DNA of 64,000 bases. Origin: Terriglobia bacterium (GTDB taxonomy: Bacteria > Acidobacteriota > Terriglobia > JAIQFV01). The position numbers and the translations under genes are program-made. Shown here in pieces: positions 48,773 through 58,408 of this stretch. Within the stretch, counting starts at the first letter, position 1. Each line of letters starts with the position of its first letter. The stretch covers positions 35,732-99,731 of the forward strand of contig JAIQFV010000023.1 in assembly GCA_020073085.1 (NCBI GenBank), in the 5' to 3' direction. Under the pieces are notes generated by a model. It had not been told where the DNA came from, made no database searches, and was given only the letters and a program-made list of their open reading frames with translations.

Positions 48773-49458
48773 AACTCAATATGGAAATCGTGTCTCTGGA
48801 AAACGACCACCGACGTATGGTCGAATTCGAACCCAAGCTGCTCATCTGTGCTGAATTCTCCGGCTGGAAGCAGGTCCTGGGCGGGGATCAGAAGGCATCG
48901 CTCGAAAAGACGGAGGGGGGCCTTCTGGAAAGAACTCCGCACTTTTTCCCGGTTTCCCCCTACCTGCTGACCAATGACGACAGGATCGTTGTCCAGGGCA
49001 AGCATACGTCCGGCGAAGTGGAATACGTCGCGCTCAAATTTGAAGACGAGGTCTATCTCTCGGTCGGAAGCGATCACTGCGACCGCCAGACCGAGACCTT
49101 TTCGCTGGGGAAATCCAAGCAACTCTGCCCGAAAGTCATGGCGCGACAGATGATCCTTCACCGGGAAATACGCCCCTACCGGGATGAACTGAAGCTGAGT
49201 TCCTTCGTGGCTTCCTATGACCGCAAGGTGCCTTACCAGTCGGCTTTCGTCGCCGACTTGATGCGGCTGGGATCGCTCATCCGCAGTTGCCCGCTGAATA
49301 TCGACCTGAATGGGGCAGTCATGTTCTCGGGCACCGTCCCCACCATTGCCGATATGCCGGCCTACGCCTCGCATTTTTACTTTCAACTTGAGCTGGCGAG
49401 ATTCAAACTTTCGATTGCCCACGACTACGCTATTGAAGTGTTGCCCGAGGCGGTGTAA
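48769..49458 (+). CDS. DUF2848 family protein
   Basis: 229 residues, cytosolic. Motifs GKHTSGEVEYVALKFEDEVY, VGSDHCDRQTE and SKQLCPKVMARQM match the DUF2848 family as I know it, related in fold expectation to fumarylacetoacetate hydrolase-like proteins; the reaction is unknown. Its ATGA overlap with tsaE shows translational coupling, an unusual partner. Alternative: an unrelated hydrolase; the motif match makes that less likely. Confidence 0.75.
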   Translation: MKLNMEIVSLENDHRRMVEFEPKLLICAEFSGWKQVLGGDQKASLEKTEGGLLERTPHFFPVSPYLLTNDDRIVVQGKHTSGEVEYVALKFEDEVYLSVGSDHCDRQTETFSLGKSKQLCPKVMARQMILHREIRPYRDELKLSSFVASYDRKVPYQSAFVADLMRLGSLIRSCPLNIDLNGAVMFSGTVPTIADMPAYASHFYFQLELARFKLSIAHDYAIEVLPEAV

Positions 49459-49491
49459 CCGGTGTGGGCGATATTTTCTCAGGTCCGTTTC

Positions 49492-52323
49492 ATGTTCCAA
49501 TTCATCATTTTCAACGGTCAATCAAAACGCCGTCCCATTTCCGCGGGACGACGACCGTCGTCGGGTCACGAATTTTCCATCCACAGGGATCCACACCACA
49601 GGGTTTTCCTCTCCTGCCTGATGTTTGCCTGCATGATTATTCCTGCCGGTCTTCCGGGCCAATCCGCCCCGCCACGATTGCGCAAGCCGGGCACCCCCGC
49701 GGCCAAGGAACCCGCGCAGCCCACGCCCTCGCGTTTGATCGGGAACTACAAATCACGCGAGGACCACGGCCCCTATTCAAAGGTCATCTACCGCAATGAC
49801 CTTGTCTTGATCGTCAAGGAGCACCATGCCACACCGTTGGCTTCCCTGACTCTGCTCTTGAAGATTCCAGGTCTTGCGCCGACTGCCGAAAACGAATTAT
49901 TGCTGAGAGTCGCAGCGCTGACCCTTCTCCCCTCGAATGAACCCCTCGAAACGAACGGCACAGAGTCGTCCTTCTCTTCCCTTGGCGGAATTACCCGTTC
50001 AACGGTGACGCCGGACCGAATGGAATGGACAGTCACCTTCCCGGCGGAGGCTATCCAGAAAATATATCCACTGGTCGTCCAGAGACTTCTCAAGACGGAA
50101 CCTTCCCCGGAATTGGTGACCTCAGCGCTGAAAACCCTGTCGCGGCCGGAAGGAATGAACGATCGCAGTGCCGGGGGACGCGAGTTATTCATCCTGATGG
50201 GTTACCCGGCCCCAATTTCGGTCCCTTCGGAAGCGACACCTGACCTCTTGACCTCTCTGAAGCAGTTTCTCACACACTCACTCCAGGCCTCCCAGATGAT
50301 TGTTTCGGTTGTCGGAGATTTTGACCGCGAGAGGGTGATTCAACAGGTGGGAGAACACTTCCTGAGGCTTCCGGAACAACCGTCGAAACCTAAGGCCACT
50401 CCTGTTCCCATAAGCCCCACGCCAGGGCTCCAGTACACCCTGCTCCAATCCACGGATGGATTGGCGGGGGCTGGTTTTTATTTCCATTCAAAGCCCGCCT
50501 GGACCCCGACCTTCGCGGTGTTGTCTTCCCTTCTCGCCCGGGGAGAAATGTCTTCGCTGCGCCACGATCTGATGTACCAGCGCGCCCTGATCTCCTCCCT
50601 TTCCGCTGAGGGGCTCCAGGTCGACGGTGAAAATTTCTTTGCAGTCCACTTCTCCTGTCCTTCCGAGGCGCTCGACCAAGCGACTGTTTACCTTCTGGCG
50701 CGCCTTCGCCAAATTACCAGTGCAGCACCCTCCGATGACGAGATGCTGCGGGCGCGTCGACAGTTTACTCTGGCTTGGGAGCTGGCAAATCGGGCGCCTT
50801 CCGCTGTCAGTGAGCGTTTAGCGGAATACGAAGCCGGGCGGGGTTATCTGGCCTACACGACTGTGCTGTCGGATCTCGACAAGGTCACGGCAGAGGAAGT
50901 CGCCGGAGCTGCAAACGGACTGTTCACGCTGGATACAGCACATGCCATCGAGCGCTGGCCGATGGCTCTTGCCTCGAGGCCATTTACTCCCGCGAGCTAC
51001 CGCGATTTTGTCGACCTGGCGGTTCCACGGGCGTTGAACAAGATCGGGAAGAAGGCGGAGCAGGGGAGCGCCAACCTGCCTGCATCCCCGGAACGATCCG
51101 CCCCCTATGTAGGCAACCTCGACCGCAGCCAGTTGAAAGCCGAGCCTTGGAACAAGTATTCCATCCTTCGGGGACCGAATGTCTTTGTCAACGAATTCCA
51201 TCTTTCGCCCCTGGTCACCATCGAGGTCCTCTACCCCGGCGGACAATTCTTCGAATCGAACGACCTTGCGGGCATGACCGCGCTCGCCGTGTGGTCCTCC
51301 ATTCAGTCAACAAAGGACAAGACCCATGACGAATTGTGGTTCCAGCTCGAGTCTCTGGGCGCGACCCTTGTCCCCCTTGTGAAAAACGATCTATTCGGCT
51401 ATGCCCTGACCGCCCCTCCTTCGACGGCCCCCGCCTGTATCGACCTCCTCCTGGAGATGCTCCTGGAACCGAGATTCTCAACGGAGGATGTCGCCGCCGT
51501 GAAGTTGCAACTGCTCGAACAACTCCAATCTCAACTCGAATCCCCGCGGAGTTTTGCAGCCGACAAACTGAGAACCTCTTTTTTCAGTCATACCGACCTC
51601 TACCCTTCCCTCGCTAAGCGGATGGCCACTGTCCGGAAGGCAACGGAGAAGGACATGGCGGCCTGGTGGGAGCGCATCCAGAAGGACATTCAGCCGACCC
51701 TGGTCATCCTGGGCGATACTCAGGGAACGGAATACGTCGCGCCCTTCGCCCGAAAACTCAGCAGCTCTAAATGGAAACCCGGTTCGTTTGAGCCGCTCAG
51801 TACCATCAAGACACCCAAACTGCCGGCCATGGTCCAGGACTCCGTTCAGACCGCCCTGTCTCCACTTTTGATGATGGGTTTCCATGGTCCCGCGTTCGGC
51901 GCCCCGGAGACGGATGTGATTGAGATCGCGAAGTGGCTCTTTAAAGACGTGTTCAATCACCCCCGCGTGACCGAGTTTTTTTACTTGCGGTCGTTCGAGG
52001 GCGACCGGGATGAGCGTCCGGGTGACCCCACCGCCCTTGCCAACCAGGCTCTGAGGCAGATGTCGGCCTTGCTTGCGAGCAACTCGGCTGTCCCCGCCGC
52101 ACAAAAAATGTGGCAGACCGATCGGAAGTTGCAGGATCTGGATTCCGTCTTCAAGGGGCTTTCCTTCTTTCGACGTTCCTTTGGATCCCCTGATGTCGAA
52201 TCGGCGGGCAAGGCTGAGCAGACCGCCTCCCAGATGACGGCCCCTCAACTCCGGGACGCGCTCACTACCATCTTCCAGCCCCAAAACCTGCTGGCCTGCT
52301 ACGTGACCCCATCCTCCCATTAA
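49492..52323 (+). CDS. M16 (insulinase)-like exported protein lacking the zinc motif
   Basis: About 943 residues. Starts at GTG 49462 or ATG 49492 are possible; a hydrophobic stretch (VFLSCLMFACMIIPAGLPGQ) about 40 residues in looks like a signal peptide, so the true start may lie later. Two M16-like halves are recognisable: VVGDFDRERVIQQVGEHFLR in the first and GGQFFESNDLAGMTALAVWS with GDTQGTEYVAPFARKL in the second. The HxxEH zinc-binding motif is not found in either half; the expected GLAHLLEHM positions read ELLLRVAALTLL and DLAGMTALAVWS. Probably a non-catalytic partner or scaffold, as in heterodimeric M16 enzymes. Confidence 0.72.
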   Translation: MFQFIIFNGQSKRRPISAGRRPSSGHEFSIHRDPHHRVFLSCLMFACMIIPAGLPGQSAPPRLRKPGTPAAKEPAQPTPSRLIGNYKSREDHGPYSKVIYRNDLVLIVKEHHATPLASLTLLLKIPGLAPTAENELLLRVAALTLLPSNEPLETNGTESSFSSLGGITRSTVTPDRMEWTVTFPAEAIQKIYPLVVQRLLKTEPSPELVTSALKTLSRPEGMNDRSAGGRELFILMGYPAPISVPSEATPDLLTSLKQFLTHSLQASQMIVSVVGDFDRERVIQQVGEHFLRLPEQPSKPKATPVPISPTPGLQYTLLQSTDGLAGAGFYFHSKPAWTPTFAVLSSLLARGEMSSLRHDLMYQRALISSLSAEGLQVDGENFFAVHFSCPSEALDQATVYLLARLRQITSAAPSDDEMLRARRQFTLAWELANRAPSAVSERLAEYEAGRGYLAYTTVLSDLDKVTAEEVAGAANGLFTLDTAHAIERWPMALASRPFTPASYRDFVDLAVPRALNKIGKKAEQGSANLPASPERSAPYVGNLDRSQLKAEPWNKYSILRGPNVFVNEFHLSPLVTIEVLYPGGQFFESNDLAGMTALAVWSSIQSTKDKTHDELWFQLESLGATLVPLVKNDLFGYALTAPPSTAPACIDLLLEMLLEPRFSTEDVAAVKLQLLEQLQSQLESPRSFAADKLRTSFFSHTDLYPSLAKRMATVRKATEKDMAAWWERIQKDIQPTLVILGDTQGTEYVAPFARKLSSSKWKPGSFEPLSTIKTPKLPAMVQDSVQTALSPLLMMGFHGPAFGAPETDVIEIAKWLFKDVFNHPRVTEFFYLRSFEGDRDERPGDPTALANQALRQMSALLASNSAVPAAQKMWQTDRKLQDLDSVFKGLSFFRRSFGSPDVESAGKAEQTASQMTAPQLRDALTTIFQPQNLLACYVTPSSH

Positions 52324-52860
52324 TGTTGAGTTGCGAAAGCCCGCCGCGGCGGGCCACGATCCCGTCTTTTGGGATCGCAGGTTCTTCTCTAGCGGTCGCA
52401 AAAGCCCGTGATCCAGCAAGGCGGGATCACGGCTACCAGAGCGTAGAGATCAGGGTACAGGCCCGCAGGGCCGACAGATTGTAGCCCCACCTGATGCTCC
52501 GCGCTTTTTGCGGAGCGGAGCGCAGACCCCGTGCATTTAGTGAGCCGGAGCTAGGGTGGGGTAAGGACGAGGAGTACCTCAGTTTAGGCCCGTAGGGCTG
52601 CCAGATTGTAGCCCCACCTGATGCTCCGCGCTTTTTGCGGAGCGAGGGTGGGGTAGCAATGAGAGAAAATGCGAGAGCCCCGCTTGCGGGGCGAAAGAAT
52701 GCCCTTCCGGTCCAGTAAACTGATTATCCGATTCTCCTCGGCGTCTCTGCGGTGAACAGGGTTTGCTTTTCAGACCTGGACGAACTCCTCTCATTTACGC
52801 CCGTCCCCCTCAATGATAGAATGATCATCGCATCCAGAAAAGGAAAGGACGCCTATCCCC
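52324..52860. repeat. Intergenic hairpin elements with TAGCCCCACC ... GGTGGGGTA ends
   Basis: Two related elements at about 52490-52563 and 52608-52656. Each begins GTAGCCCCACCTGATGCTCC, carries an inner hairpin GCTCCGCGCTTTTTGCGGAGC, and ends in GGTGGGGTA, the inverted end. Both are preceded by GGCCCG(C/T)AGGGC and a CAGATT box. A third, weaker hairpin region at 52337-52440 ends in GGCTACCAG. No gene is seen; the segment before the DAHP synthase has AAGGAAAGGA as ribosome site. Confidence 0.7.
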
Positions 52861-53877
52861 ATGTTGATCGTGATGCGGTCGCATGCCACCCCGGAGGAGA
52901 TTCGCAAGGTCTGTGAAACCATTGAGTCGATGGGACTCAAGGCGCATCCTATCCCGGGCGCGGAACGGACTGCGATTGGAGTAACGGGCAACCAGGGCGA
53001 GGTGGATATCGGCGCCCTCGAGGACCTCCCCGGTGTCGTGGAAACCATAGCGGTCTCAAAACCCTACAAACTGGTCAGCCGTGAATTGAAGCCCGAGGAC
53101 ACCATCGTGCGCGTGGGCAATGCGGCCATCGGATGCAAAGCATTGGCGATTATGGCCGGCCCCTGCGCCATTGAAAGTTATGACCAGGCGATGACGGTTG
53201 CAGAGACGGTCAAGAAAAGTGGAGCGCGTTTCTTCCGCGGAGGCGCCTACAAGCCCCGGACCTCCCCATACAGCTTTCAAGGCCTCGGGATCGAAGGGCT
53301 GAAAATCCTGGCCAAGGTTCGAGAGGCCTTTGGGCTTGCGATTGTGACGGAGGCGGTCGATCCTGAGAGCCTGGCCGCCGTCGAAGAATATGCCGACATG
53401 ATTCAGATCGGCGCCCGCAACATGCAGAATTTCTCGCTTTTGAAACTCGCGGGAAGGGCCCGCAAACCGGTGCTTCTGAAGCGGGGGATGTCGGCGACTC
53501 TCGACGAATTTCTGATGGCGGCGGAATACATCATGTCGGAAGGAAACTATCAGGTGGCCCTGTGCGAACGCGGGGTCCGGACCTTTGCGGACCATACCCG
53601 CAATACCCTGGACCTGAGCGTAGTTCCCGCGGTCAAGCGGCTTTCACACCTTCCGATCATCGTCGATCCCAGTCATGGAACCGGCAAACGCGATAAGGTG
53701 ATCCCGTTGTCGCGGGCTGCCATCGCGGTGGGGGCCGATGGTCTGATCATTGAAGTGCATCCGCAGCCCGACCATGCCCTGTCGGACGGGGCCCAATCAC
53801 TTTATCCGACGCAATTTGAGCGTTTGATGTCAGAGATCGGCCAAATCGCTCCCGTGGTGGACCGTACCCTCACCTGA
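52861..53877 (+). CDS. aroF: 3-deoxy-7-phosphoheptulonate (DAHP) synthase, type I-beta
   Basis: First step of the shikimate pathway: PEP plus erythrose 4-phosphate. 338 residues. N-terminal ferredoxin-like regulatory domain at 1-75 ([20 protein letters not shown]), typical of the Thermotoga-type enzyme regulated by aromatic amino acids. Barrel motifs: [64 protein letters not shown], and [13 protein letters not shown]. No other aro genes are close. Confidence 0.95.
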   Translation: MLIVMRSHATPEEIRKVCETIESMGLKAHPIPGAERTAIGVTGNQGEVDIGALEDLPGVVETIAVSKPYKLVSRELKPEDTIVRVGNAAIGCKALAIMAGPCAIESYDQAMTVAETVKKSGARFFRGGAYKPRTSPYSFQGLGIEGLKILAKVREAFGLAIVTEAVDPESLAAVEEYADMIQIGARNMQNFSLLKLAGRARKPVLLKRGMSATLDEFLMAAEYIMSEGNYQVALCERGVRTFADHTRNTLDLSVVPAVKRLSHLPIIVDPSHGTGKRDKVIPLSRAAIAVGADGLIIEVHPQPDHALSDGAQSLYPTQFERLMSEIGQIAPVVDRTLT

Positions 53878-53916
53878 TTGATTGAATCCATGCTGCAACA
53901 AAGATTCCCTATCGGA

Positions 53917-55029
53917 ATGTCGAGGTTCGTCCGCTTTCTCCTCGCCCTGGCGAGCGTGACCGCTCTGCTGCTGCTCTTCGCCTGCGAAGACAGTGATTCT
54001 CCGCCATCCACCCCGCCAGAGGGAACACACTTTGCTTACGTTTCAAACGGGCTGGGCAATTCGGTCTCGATCATTGACTTGAAATCCTTTCACGTCGTGA
54101 AAGACCTGCGCGTCGGAAAGAGTCCCACGGGCGCGGCCGCGTGTCCGCAATCGAAGTTCGTCTTCATCGTGAATACAGATTCAAACTCCGTTTCGGTGAT
54201 TGATTCATCGAAGCAGGAGGTGGTCCGGACCATCCCGGTTCATTCCAAACCCTTCTATGTTTTCTTTACACCGGACGGAAGAAGGGCCTTCGTCCCCAAC
54301 TCCGCATCAAATGATGTCTCGGTGATCGACGTCTCGAGATTGGTGGTCGAGAAAACCATCCGGGTGGGCATGGGGCCGACGCAAGCCCTTATGAGTCCGC
54401 ATAAATCCACTCTTTTTGTCGCCTGCTACGTCGGGGCTCAAATTGCGGCCATTGACACAACGGAACTTCGGTTAACCAGCACGATTCCTGGAGTGGCGCA
54501 CCCGACTTCGCTCGCCATTCTTCCGGACGACTCCAAACTCTTCGTCTCAAGCGCCGACACTGGGCAGGTGACCGTGATCGACGCCTTGAAGAAGGAGCGG
54601 ATTGCGACCCTGTTAACGGGAAAATCCCCGGTGTTTCTCCGCCTGAAGCCGGACGGGGGCGAGTTGTTTGTCAGCGATTTTTTGAACGACACCATTTCCA
54701 TCATCAACACCGCCGCTAACGACATCTCTGTGACCTTTCCCGTGGGAAAGCAACCCAACCAGACCGTGGTTACGGGCGACAACACTCGGTTGTTTGTCGC
54801 AAATTTCGGTTCGGGCTCGGTCCTCGCCTTCAACGTCGACGAGCGCACGGTTCTCAATTCAATCCCCGTAGGGTCCGGGCCGGACGCCATGGTGTTGACG
54901 CCCGGCGATCGATATCTGCTGGTCGCCAACTCCCGCTCGAACGACGTGTCTGTTATTGACACCGCCACCAACCAGGTTTTCACGGTCCTTTCGGTCGGTC
55001 CCTCTCCCCGCGCCATCGCCATCCAATAA
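53917..55029 (+). CDS. YVTN-type beta-propeller lipoprotein
   Basis: About 370 residues from ATG 53917; ATG 53890 is an alternative. The start at 53917 gives a compact lipoprotein signal (MSRFVRFLLALASVTALLLL, then FAC lipobox). About seven propeller repeats follow with the 40-residue YVTN pattern: FAYVSNGLGNSVSIIDLKS, FIVNTDSNSVSVIDSSKQ, FVPNSASNDVSVIDVSR, FVSSADTGQVTVIDALK, FVSDFLNDTISIINTAAN, LVANSRSNDVSVIDTATN. Such proteins are common on cell surfaces; ligand and function are unknown. Immediately downstream of DAHP synthase but without functional link. Confidence 0.85.
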   Translation: MSRFVRFLLALASVTALLLLFACEDSDSPPSTPPEGTHFAYVSNGLGNSVSIIDLKSFHVVKDLRVGKSPTGAAACPQSKFVFIVNTDSNSVSVIDSSKQEVVRTIPVHSKPFYVFFTPDGRRAFVPNSASNDVSVIDVSRLVVEKTIRVGMGPTQALMSPHKSTLFVACYVGAQIAAIDTTELRLTSTIPGVAHPTSLAILPDDSKLFVSSADTGQVTVIDALKKERIATLLTGKSPVFLRLKPDGGELFVSDFLNDTISIINTAANDISVTFPVGKQPNQTVVTGDNTRLFVANFGSGSVLAFNVDERTVLNSIPVGSGPDAMVLTPGDRYLLVANSRSNDVSVIDTATNQVFTVLSVGPSPRAIAIQ

Positions 55030-55858
55030 GATTTTTGCTTTCCCCTCGGGTGCCGCAGGCATGCGCTCTTTGCATGCCTGCGATTACCAACGCCCATTTC
55101 ACGGTCTTGGTGATTGGAATTTGCACTTTGGGTTTTGTTTGGAATTTGGGTTATGGAATTTGGGTTATGGAATTTGGGTTATGGAATTTGGATTTTATTT
55201 GGATTTTGGTCTTTGGGATTTGGAATTTAATAAATTGGGGTGCCGCAGGCATGTGCTCTTTGCATGCCTGCGATTGTTAACGTCCATTTCACGGTTTTGG
55301 TGATTGGAATTTGCACTTTGGGTTTTGTTTGGAATGTGGGTTTTGGAATTTGGATTGTATTTGGATTTTGGCCTTTGGGATTTGGAATTTAATAAATTGG
55401 GGTGCCGCAGGCATGTGCTCTTTGCATGCCTGCGCCTCGCGGTTTCCTTTTTACAGACTCGCTTTTGTTTGGAATGTGGACTTTGGTTTTTGTTTGGAAT
55501 TTGGATTTTGGACTTTGGAATTTCCGCTTCGGTGATTTCTCCCGCCCGCGTCAGATCTCCCCTTCTCCGATTAATTCCCTTGAAATCTGCCGAAGCGCGT
55601 CCTACACTTCGAACTGGCCGGCTTCCCCCCTGTCGGGCCCCTCTTTTCAACACGGTGATTGGCTGGCCGTTGGTGCTCACCTGTTTTTCCTTGTTGCCAC
55701 TCCAGGACGGATTGGCGCTTGCCCTACGGAGGCTTGATGAGTATTGCCAGGGATACTCTCGTTTACTCCCTCTCCATTAGAACTCCAATGATGATTCAAG
55801 GCCGTTTTGGTAACCAGCGACCTTTTCTGTGTCGGGGGGCAACCACATCATGGCCTGG
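55030..55858. repeat. Three G/T-rich repeats with GCAGGCATG hairpins, plus non-coding flank
   Basis: Hairpins GCAGGCATG...CATGCCTGC sit at 55055-55081, 55245-55271 and 55407-55433 (spacing 190 and 162 bases), each introduced by GGTGCCGC. Between them the plus strand is almost pure G/T/A with units such as GGAATTTGGGTTATGGAATT and TTTGGGATTTGGAATTTAAT. These read open in several frames and give spurious F/G/I/W/N/L-rich peptides. From 55530 to 55858 composition returns to normal with no gene recognised. Confidence 0.8.
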
Positions 55859-55998
55859 TGGAAGCTTTGGTAGCCCCGCCACGCTTTTTGTGGCGGGGGC
55901 GTTTGGTCGCAGTATGCGGAAAGCCTACAGTTATGGTCAGATTCACGAAAGGGCCCCCGCCGGGCAAAAAACCCGCCGCGGCGGGGGGCTACCAAAGC
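55858..55998. repeat. Single copy of the TGGTAGCC ... GGCTACCA hairpin element
   Basis: Begins TTTGGTAGCCCCGCCACGC, has the inner hairpin CCGCCACGCTTTTTGTGGCGG, then about 90 bases, and ends GGGGGGCTACCAAAGC. Same ends and same left hairpin as the tandem array at 61604-62122. Just after it, at about 56008-56050, is another GGTGCCGCA-led hairpin (CATACATGCG...CATGTGTGCG). Confidence 0.75.
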
Positions 55999-56178
55999 AA
56001 CACCGGGGTGCCGCATACATGCGTTCTTTGCATGTGTGCGCATGCCTGCGAGAGAGGGTATGCCATGAGGGTAGAGATCATTTCGACTTTTCATCAAGGA
56101 CCTCGTACGCCGCAGATTCGGAGAGACATTAGTTGGTTGGCGAAACTGAAATCAACTGTTGGTACTGAGGAGGGATGT

Positions 56179-57102
56179 ATGCGGTTTCTTAAGATTGGCA
56201 CTTTTTTCTTGATACTGTTTGTTACGGCAAATGGCTATTCTCAGGGCTCACAGACGACCAAGCCGGACCCCCAGTCCGCGACTCAAACTCAATCGACTCC
56301 ACCAGATCAGCGAGTGAAATCGCCGCTTGCTTTTGGTTTGGAAGATGGGACCCCCGTCAAACTGCGTCTCAGTCGAACCATCTCGTCAGCAGACGCCCAT
56401 GTCGACGACCGAGTCGATTTTGAGGTTCTAGAGGGCATCAAAGTTGGTGAGGTCCTGGTGATACCCAAAGGTGGGATCGCGTGGGGGACGGTGACCGAGG
56501 CTCAAGCGAAACGCAGAATGGCGCGTGGTGGAAAACTGAATATTAACATTGATGCCGCTCGACTCCTATCGGGTGAAAAAGCCGCATTGCGTGCGATTAA
56601 AGAAGTCAAAGGCGGCGGTCATACCGGAGCGATGACGGGTGGTATCGTCGCCACCAGCATCGTGTTCTTTCCCGCGGCCCCATTCTTCCTATTCATGCAC
56701 GGGAAGGACATCACAATCCCAAAGGGCACGGAGATAACCGCTTATATCAACGGTGACATGAGCTTGGATCCAAAGAAGTTTGAAACCAAGCCAGCGGGTG
56801 AAGCGTCGTCAACACCTGCTGTTCCATCCCCCGCGATGAAACCAATCGATACCAAACCGAGCGCTGAAATATCCGCCGTCTCAATAAAGTCTGTACCTGA
56901 GGGGGCTGAGATAACGGTTGATGGTAAGTATGTGGGGAGCACTCCATCCACTTTGCAGCTCACCCCAGGCGATCACACGATTTCCATTGAGAAATCAGGG
57001 TTCCAAATGTGGCAGAGAACGATTTCAGTGACAACCGGAAGCTCAGTAACTGTGGAGGCAATGTTGGAAAAGGTTCCCGAAACAAAGCCATTGGTGCCGT
57101 GA
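56179..57102 (+). CDS. Exported PEGA-domain protein
   Basis: 307 residues from ATG 56179, preceded by GAGGAGGG. Signal peptide MRFLKIGTFFLILFVTANGY. Middle region (AFGLEDGTPVKLRLSRTISS, VGEVLVIPKGGIAWGTVTEA, then a Gly/hydrophobic stretch GAMTGGIVATSIVFFPAAPF) resembles a domain that recurs in exported proteins but that I cannot name. C-terminal PEGA domain: SVPEGAEITVDGKYVGSTPS, LTPGDHTISIEKSGF. Likely periplasmic or surface-associated. Codon use is visibly AT-richer than the housekeeping genes, consistent with an accessory gene. Confidence 0.75.
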   Translation: MRFLKIGTFFLILFVTANGYSQGSQTTKPDPQSATQTQSTPPDQRVKSPLAFGLEDGTPVKLRLSRTISSADAHVDDRVDFEVLEGIKVGEVLVIPKGGIAWGTVTEAQAKRRMARGGKLNINIDAARLLSGEKAALRAIKEVKGGGHTGAMTGGIVATSIVFFPAAPFFLFMHGKDITIPKGTEITAYINGDMSLDPKKFETKPAGEASSTPAVPSPAMKPIDTKPSAEISAVSIKSVPEGAEITVDGKYVGSTPSTLQLTPGDHTISIEKSGFQMWQRTISVTTGSSVTVEAMLEKVPETKPLVP

Positions 57103-57262
57103 CTAAGTTATTGAGATTGCATGTCCGCAAAGAATCTTCGGACTCGGCAACTTCTCGAAGTCGACTACTGTCCGCATGTTCATAACGACGCACCCGATTT
57201 CTTAGTGTTGGCTAACTTCTCGATTTTGGCAACTGTCTTTAGGTTAACAACGAGGTGACAAC

Positions 57263-57844
57263 ATGGACCCCCTATCCGCATTCAGGACTGAAGTTCTCAG
57301 ACCAATAGTAACAATCGTTGTCCCAGGGTCCATAGCGACGGCACCTTTTGTCCTCCTGGCGAGGTATTACTTTCCCCAAACGTATACTCTGTGGGAACAG
57401 CACCCTTCGGCCTTCGTGACTATTCTCACCGTTTGTGTATTGGCAGTTGGATTCATTCTCGAAGACTTGGGTGGGCATATAGAGAAGGATCTTTGGGACC
57501 ACAGAATCAAAAAGAAATATCAACGACATGATGAAGACTGGTACAAATACCTGCAGTTAAGATTGCAGGATGAAATTATCGGGCAGAGGTACATTCAGGA
57601 TATCAAGACCCGCATGAAGTTTGAACTCTCGATGGTTCCAGCGCTGCTGATTTTCTTAATTGGACTTATATGGACAAACGCAGAATACAAGCTGTGGTCT
57701 ACGTGCGGAAGTATTGTGAGCTCAATCATCATTCTTATAATTGCGGCGTATCTCGCTTATGAATCTTTCTTGAGCGCTGAGATTCTATCGAAAACAAGAA
57801 AGCTGATCTTGGACGCCGCCAGTGGGATGGCCCCCAAAATATGA
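57263..57844 (+). CDS. Hypothetical integral membrane protein, 193 aa
   Basis: ATG 57263 is preceded by GAGGTG with suitable spacing. About four membrane spans: IVTIVVPGSIATAPFVLLAR, FVTILTVCVLAVGFILEDLG, MVPALLIFLIGLIWT, SIVSSIIILIIAAYLAYESF, with a charged cytosolic segment (KDLWDHRIKKKYQRHDEDWY) between spans 2 and 3. No family recognised. Lower GC than the genes before 55 kb suggests horizontal acquisition. It stands alone, 160 bases after the PEGA gene. Confidence 0.68.
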   Translation: MDPLSAFRTEVLRPIVTIVVPGSIATAPFVLLARYYFPQTYTLWEQHPSAFVTILTVCVLAVGFILEDLGGHIEKDLWDHRIKKKYQRHDEDWYKYLQLRLQDEIIGQRYIQDIKTRMKFELSMVPALLIFLIGLIWTNAEYKLWSTCGSIVSSIIILIIAAYLAYESFLSAEILSKTRKLILDAASGMAPKI

Positions 57845-58408
57845 TCCGGCTGCACTCCATAACCCATTGTTCGACCCAAGATAGAAGAAAGTATGCAACA
57901 AAGGGGGTCAGCGAATTTCGGTGCCCGACCCGAACAATGCTGGCGGGCGAAGTTCTGGATTCATCAATAAGCACCTGTGGGAGAGAATTTCAATGTGCAC
58001 CTATACAATCAATCGAATTTTGTTTTTTCGAGCCGCAGTTGGAGTCCTTGCCGCACTGTTATGGTCTTGCACAGTCGCCCAGACGGATTGCGGACAAATT
58101 TGTAGAAAATTTGTAGGGTCAGGTCGAAATTTTCAATTTTTCTCATCCGCCATAATCACAATTGAGAATTTAGACTTGACATATGCTTGTTGGTTGGCTG
58201 ACGCGGTAATAAACCCTCGTATCCCGTAAGTATGCGTACTTCGGGATTGATATTGGGCTGAACTCTATGAGGATACCTTGGATGCTATTGTCGTATGACG
58301 TAATGCCACTCCTTGTGTTTTTGTTTACTGTTGTGGCTTTTGCGAGGGTCGCTTGGGGACTGGGGCTGACCTTCGGCAGGACGAGAAACGTCTTCGCGCT
58401 AAGCGAGA
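57845..58408 (+). other. Intergenic region with two doubtful short frames
   Basis: A frame at 57993-58229 (78 codons, GGGAGAGAA ahead of its ATG) begins MCTYTINRILFFRAAVGVLA and has a lipobox-like LLWSC, so a tiny lipoprotein is possible. A second frame, 58267-58437 (56 codons), begins MRIPWMLLSYDVMPLLVFLF; its last 15 or so codons are read from the REP-like element at 58409, so it is probably a truncated remnant. AT-richer than the window average. Neither is firmly supported. Confidence 0.3.

Noticed and set aside
55099..55560. Several F/G/W/N-rich frames in the G/T-rich repeats
   Set aside because: Translation of low-complexity repeats, open in more than one frame, without ribosome sites.
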